In this document: positions 21,001-22,958 of the stretch, piece by piece | How positions within the stretch are numbered: position 1 is the stretch's first letter | Layout: the number at the start of each line of letters is the position of its first letter | Assembly (NCBI GenBank): GCA_023254755.1 | Contig: JALRKU010000351.1 | Coordinates: forward strand, 1-22,958 | Direction: 5' to 3' | DNA: 22,958 bases | From: Aeromicrobium sp. | Lineage (GTDB): Bacteria; Actinomycetota; Actinomycetes; Propionibacteriales; Nocardioidaceae | The notes under the pieces: model-generated | What the model was told of the DNA's origin: nothing | Seen by the model: only the letters and a program-made list of their open reading frames with translations | The model's database searches: none | Program-made: the position numbers and the translations under genes

Positions 21001-22408
21001 CGAGGCGGGCGCGCAGCTCGGCGAGCTGCTCGGTGACCCGGACCTGGGCGGTGCCGCCGCGGGCGTCGCGCGAGGCCAGCGACCCCTCGACGCTGAGCAC
21101 CTCGCGGACGCTGTGACCGTTCGTCGGCTCGAGCAGCGGGGAGATGGCCGCGAAGTCGTCGTCGGTCAGGTCCCACAGCTCGATGCCGCGCTGCTCGCAG
21201 GCCTGGACGCAGGCCCCCGACAGCTCGTGGGCCACGCGGAACGGCACGCCCTGCTTGACCAGCCACTCCGCGACGTCGGTCGCCAGCGCGAAGCCCTGGG
21301 GCGCCAGCGCCGCCATCCGCTCGGTGTTGAACGTCAGGGTCGCGACCATCCCCGTGAACGCCGGCAGCAGGACCTCGAGCGTGTCGATCGAGTCGAACAC
21401 GGGCTCCTTGTCCTCCTGCAGGTCGCGGTTGTAGGCCAGCGGGAGCGCCTTCAGCGTCGCCAGCAGTCCCGTCAGGTTGCCGATGACGCGACCGGCCTTG
21501 CCGCGCGCCAGCTCGGCGATGTCGGGATTCTTCTTCTGCGGCATGATGCTCGACCCGGTCGAGTAGCCGTCGTGGAGCGTGACGAAGTCGAACTCCTTGG
21601 TGTTCCAGACGATGATCTCCTCGGCCAGGCGCGACACGTCGACGCCGATCTGGGCGGCGACGAAGGCGAACTCCGCCACGAAGTCGCGCGAGGCCGTGCC
21701 GTCGATCGAGTTGGCGGTCGACCCGGTGAAGCCCAGGTCGGCGGCCACCTTCTCCGGGTCGAGACCCAGCGACGAGCCGGCCAGCGCACCGGAGCCGTAC
21801 GGCGAGTCGGCAGCGGTGCGGGCGTCCCAGTCGGCGAGCCGATCGAGGTCCCGGACCAGCGGCCAGGCGTGCGCCAGCAGGTGGTGCGACAGCAGCACCG
21901 GCTGCGCGTGCTGCAGGTGCGTGCGGCCCGGCATCGGTGCGCCCAGGTGCTGCTCCGCCTGATCGGCGATCGCGGTCACCAGCTCCCGCACCAGGTCCGC
22001 GACGACCCGCCCGTGGTCGCGCAGGTACATCCGGAACAGCGTGGCGACCTGGTCGTTGCGTGACCGGCCGGCCCGTAGCCGTCCACCGAGCTCGGCGCCG
22101 AGCCGCTCCAGCAGGCCGCGCTCGAGCGCGGTGTGCACGTCCTCGTCGTCGGGCTGCGCCGTGAAGGCCCCCGAGGCCACGTCGGCCGCGAGGGCGTCGA
22201 TGCCGGCGAGCAGCGCCGCGAGGTCGTCGGGGCCGAGCAGTCCGGCCGCGGCCAGCACACGCGCGTGCGCCCGCGAGCCCGCGAGGTCGTACGGCGCGAG
22301 GCGCCAGTCGAAGTGGGTGGACCGGGACAGCTCCACGAGCTCCGGCGACGGGCCGGACGCGAACCGTCCGCCCCAGAGCCGGGTCGATTCTCCGGTGGTG
22401 TCGCTCAT
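20993..22408 (-). CDS. argH: Argininosuccinate lyase
   Basis: A 471-residue enzyme that splits argininosuccinate into arginine and fumarate, the last step of arginine synthesis. It opens with LWGGRFASGPSPELVELSRSTHFDWRLAPYDL. RLRAGRSRNDQVATLFRMYLRD, GRTHLQHAQPVLLSHHLLAHAW (with the catalytic-region THLQ) and the fumarase-superfamily signature GSSIMPQKKNPD (about 283-294, with the catalytic Ser loop) are all present, and the length is normal. ATG 22408 overlaps the argR stop by 4 bases (ATGA). The stop codon lies inside the fourth copy of the 21-bp repeat array. Confidence 0.97.
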   Translation of the reverse strand: MSDTTGESTRLWGGRFASGPSPELVELSRSTHFDWRLAPYDLAGSRAHARVLAAAGLLGPDDLAALLAGIDALAADVASGAFTAQPDDEDVHTALERGLLERLGAELGGRLRAGRSRNDQVATLFRMYLRDHGRVVADLVRELVTAIADQAEQHLGAPMPGRTHLQHAQPVLLSHHLLAHAWPLVRDLDRLADWDARTAADSPYGSGALAGSSLGLDPEKVAADLGFTGSTANSIDGTASRDFVAEFAFVAAQIGVDVSRLAEEIIVWNTKEFDFVTLHDGYSTGSSIMPQKKNPDIAELARGKAGRVIGNLTGLLATLKALPLAYNRDLQEDKEPVFDSIDTLEVLLPAFTGMVATLTFNTERMAALAPQGFALATDVAEWLVKQGVPFRVAHELSGACVQACEQRGIELWDLTDDDFAAISPLLEPTNGHSVREVLSVEGSLASRDARGGTAQVRVTEQLAELRARLAR

Positions 22409-22926
22409 CGGGATCCTTCGTCGAGGGTCGGCAGCTCTGCGAGTGCGGTGAACCGGGCGGCGAGCTGACCACCGCCGTCGGGCTCGCGGGCGATCAGCAT
22501 GACCGTGTCGTCGCCGGCGATCGTGCCGAGGACGTCGGGCAGCGCGGTGTGGTCGATCGCCGAGGCGAGGAACTGGGCGGCGCCGGGGGGCGTGCGGAGC
22601 ACGACCAGGTTCGCCGACGCCTCCGCCGAGACGAGCAGCTCGCGGGCCAGCCGCTGCAGGCGCTGCTGGGCCGCCACCGTGCGCTCCCCCGCTCGCGGAG
22701 TGCGGTCGCCACCCTCGCCGGGCACGGCGTAGACCAGGGCGCCGTCGGTCCGGCGCACGCGGACCGCGTTCAGGTCCACCAGGTCGCGCGACACCGTCGA
22801 GGGCGTCGTGGTCACGCCACGGTCCTCCAGCAGGGCGGACAGGTCCCCTTGCGAGCGCACCTCGTACTGGCCGAGCAGCTCGACGATGAGCTGCTGCCGG
22901 GCAGCCTTGGTGGCGGGGATGCTCAC
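22405..22926 (-). CDS. argR: Arginine repressor
   Basis: A 173-residue ArgR. The N-terminal winged helix reads ARQQLIVELLGQYEVRSQGDLSALLEDRGVTTTPSTVSRDLVDLNAVRVR (9-58). The C-terminal hexamerisation and arginine-binding domain contains NLVVLRTPPGAAQFLASAIDH and GTIAGDDTVMLIAR (134-147), with the Asp pair that contacts arginine. It represses arginine biosynthesis when arginine is abundant. GTG 22926 overlaps the argF stop (GTGA); the open frame continues 9 codons upstream without support. It sits between argF and argH in one operon, so it is likely subject to its own control. Confidence 0.96.
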   Translation of the reverse strand: MSIPATKAARQQLIVELLGQYEVRSQGDLSALLEDRGVTTTPSTVSRDLVDLNAVRVRRTDGALVYAVPGEGGDRTPRAGERTVAAQQRLQRLARELLVSAEASANLVVLRTPPGAAQFLASAIDHTALPDVLGTIAGDDTVMLIAREPDGGGQLAARFTALAELPTLDEGSR

Positions 22927-22958
22927 GGCGTCCCCGCGTGCTCGAGCAGCCACACCAG
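22923..22958 (-). CDS. argF: Ornithine carbamoyltransferase, last 11 codons (cut by window edge)
   Basis: The minus strand from the right edge reads LVWLLEHAGTP and then TGA, in frame. That matches the usual ArgF C-terminal helix ending (KALLVWLL), and argF commonly precedes argR in actinobacterial arginine operons. Its stop overlaps the argR GTG. Only the extreme 3' end is visible, so the identification leans on position. Confidence 0.75.
   Translation of the reverse strand: MVWLLEHAGTP

Noticed and set aside
20877..22472. Long minus-strand frame antisense to or out of frame with argH
   Set aside because: It is Arg/Gly/Ala-rich with no domain, in another frame of argH and argR. Typical of 70% GC DNA.
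1..22958. tRNA, rRNA, riboswitch, insertion sequence or phage genes
   Set aside because: I looked for cloverleaf-like T-loops, rRNA blocks, transposases, integrases and terminal repeats and saw none I could support.

Overview
The window is high-GC DNA from a chromosome of an actinobacterium. The signs are strong G/C at third codon positions, many GTG starts, dense 4-base ATGA/GTGA gene overlaps, a DUF2510 membrane protein, a cyclophilin lipoprotein and many leaderless-type promoters (TAnnnT about 6-7 bases before the start codon). The gene content would suit the Nocardioidaceae (Nocardioides/Aeromicrobium-like), but that placement is inference from protein style only. I see no rRNA, tRNA, IS element, phage gene or CRISPR array. 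Most of the window looks like ordinary chromosomal housekeeping and accessory metabolism.

Layout. (1) 1-2732: the 3' part of an ornithine aminotransferase (rocD), then a convergent two-gene unit of a Gfo/Idh/MocA oxidoreductase and a luciferase-like flavin oxidoreductase. (2) 2782-9214: short, mostly leaderless transcription units. They are a GNAT acetyltransferase, two divergent S4-domain RNA-binding proteins, a second luciferase-like oxidoreductase, a LOG-family (TIGR00730)/NUDIX pair, a GNAT/AlkD-type DNA glycosylase pair, an unknown protein with a zinc ribbon, and an FAD disulfide oxidoreductase that lacks the usual catalytic His. (3) 9218-10659: a DUF2510 membrane protein, about 400 bp with no convincing gene, and a LysE-family exporter. 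(4) 10727-12345: an HSL-family alpha/beta hydrolase and a divergent TetR regulator, with two nearly identical palindromic operators between them.

(5) 12368-18508: a tripartite tricarboxylate transporter operon (tctC-tctB-tctA plus a universal stress protein, all overlapping). Divergent from it is a CitA/DcuS-type sensor kinase, its response regulator and a short GntR regulator, also overlapping. The arrangement suggests that the two-component system senses a carboxylate outside the cell and switches on uptake. Two perfect palindromes lie in the 81-bp divergent gap. (6) 18536-20916: a 3-methyladenine DNA glycosylase, a secreted cyclophilin, an intergenic element with nested inverted repeats that can pair in competing ways, and a 335-residue protein of unknown function. 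(7) 20917-22958: four 21-bp tandem repeats, each containing a GTGAC/GTCAC palindrome or a close variant, then the end of the arginine operon (argF 3' end, argR, argH), read leftward.

I did not find a clearly new multi-gene system. The best leads are non-coding: the 21-bp palindromic array beside argH, the nested-repeat element at 19777-19869, the paired operators at 11714-11762 and the palindromes at the tct/kinase promoter. Among proteins, the zinc-ribbon protein (7233-7772), the His-less disulfide oxidoreductase (7796-9214) and the 335-residue protein (19909-20916) are the least explained.
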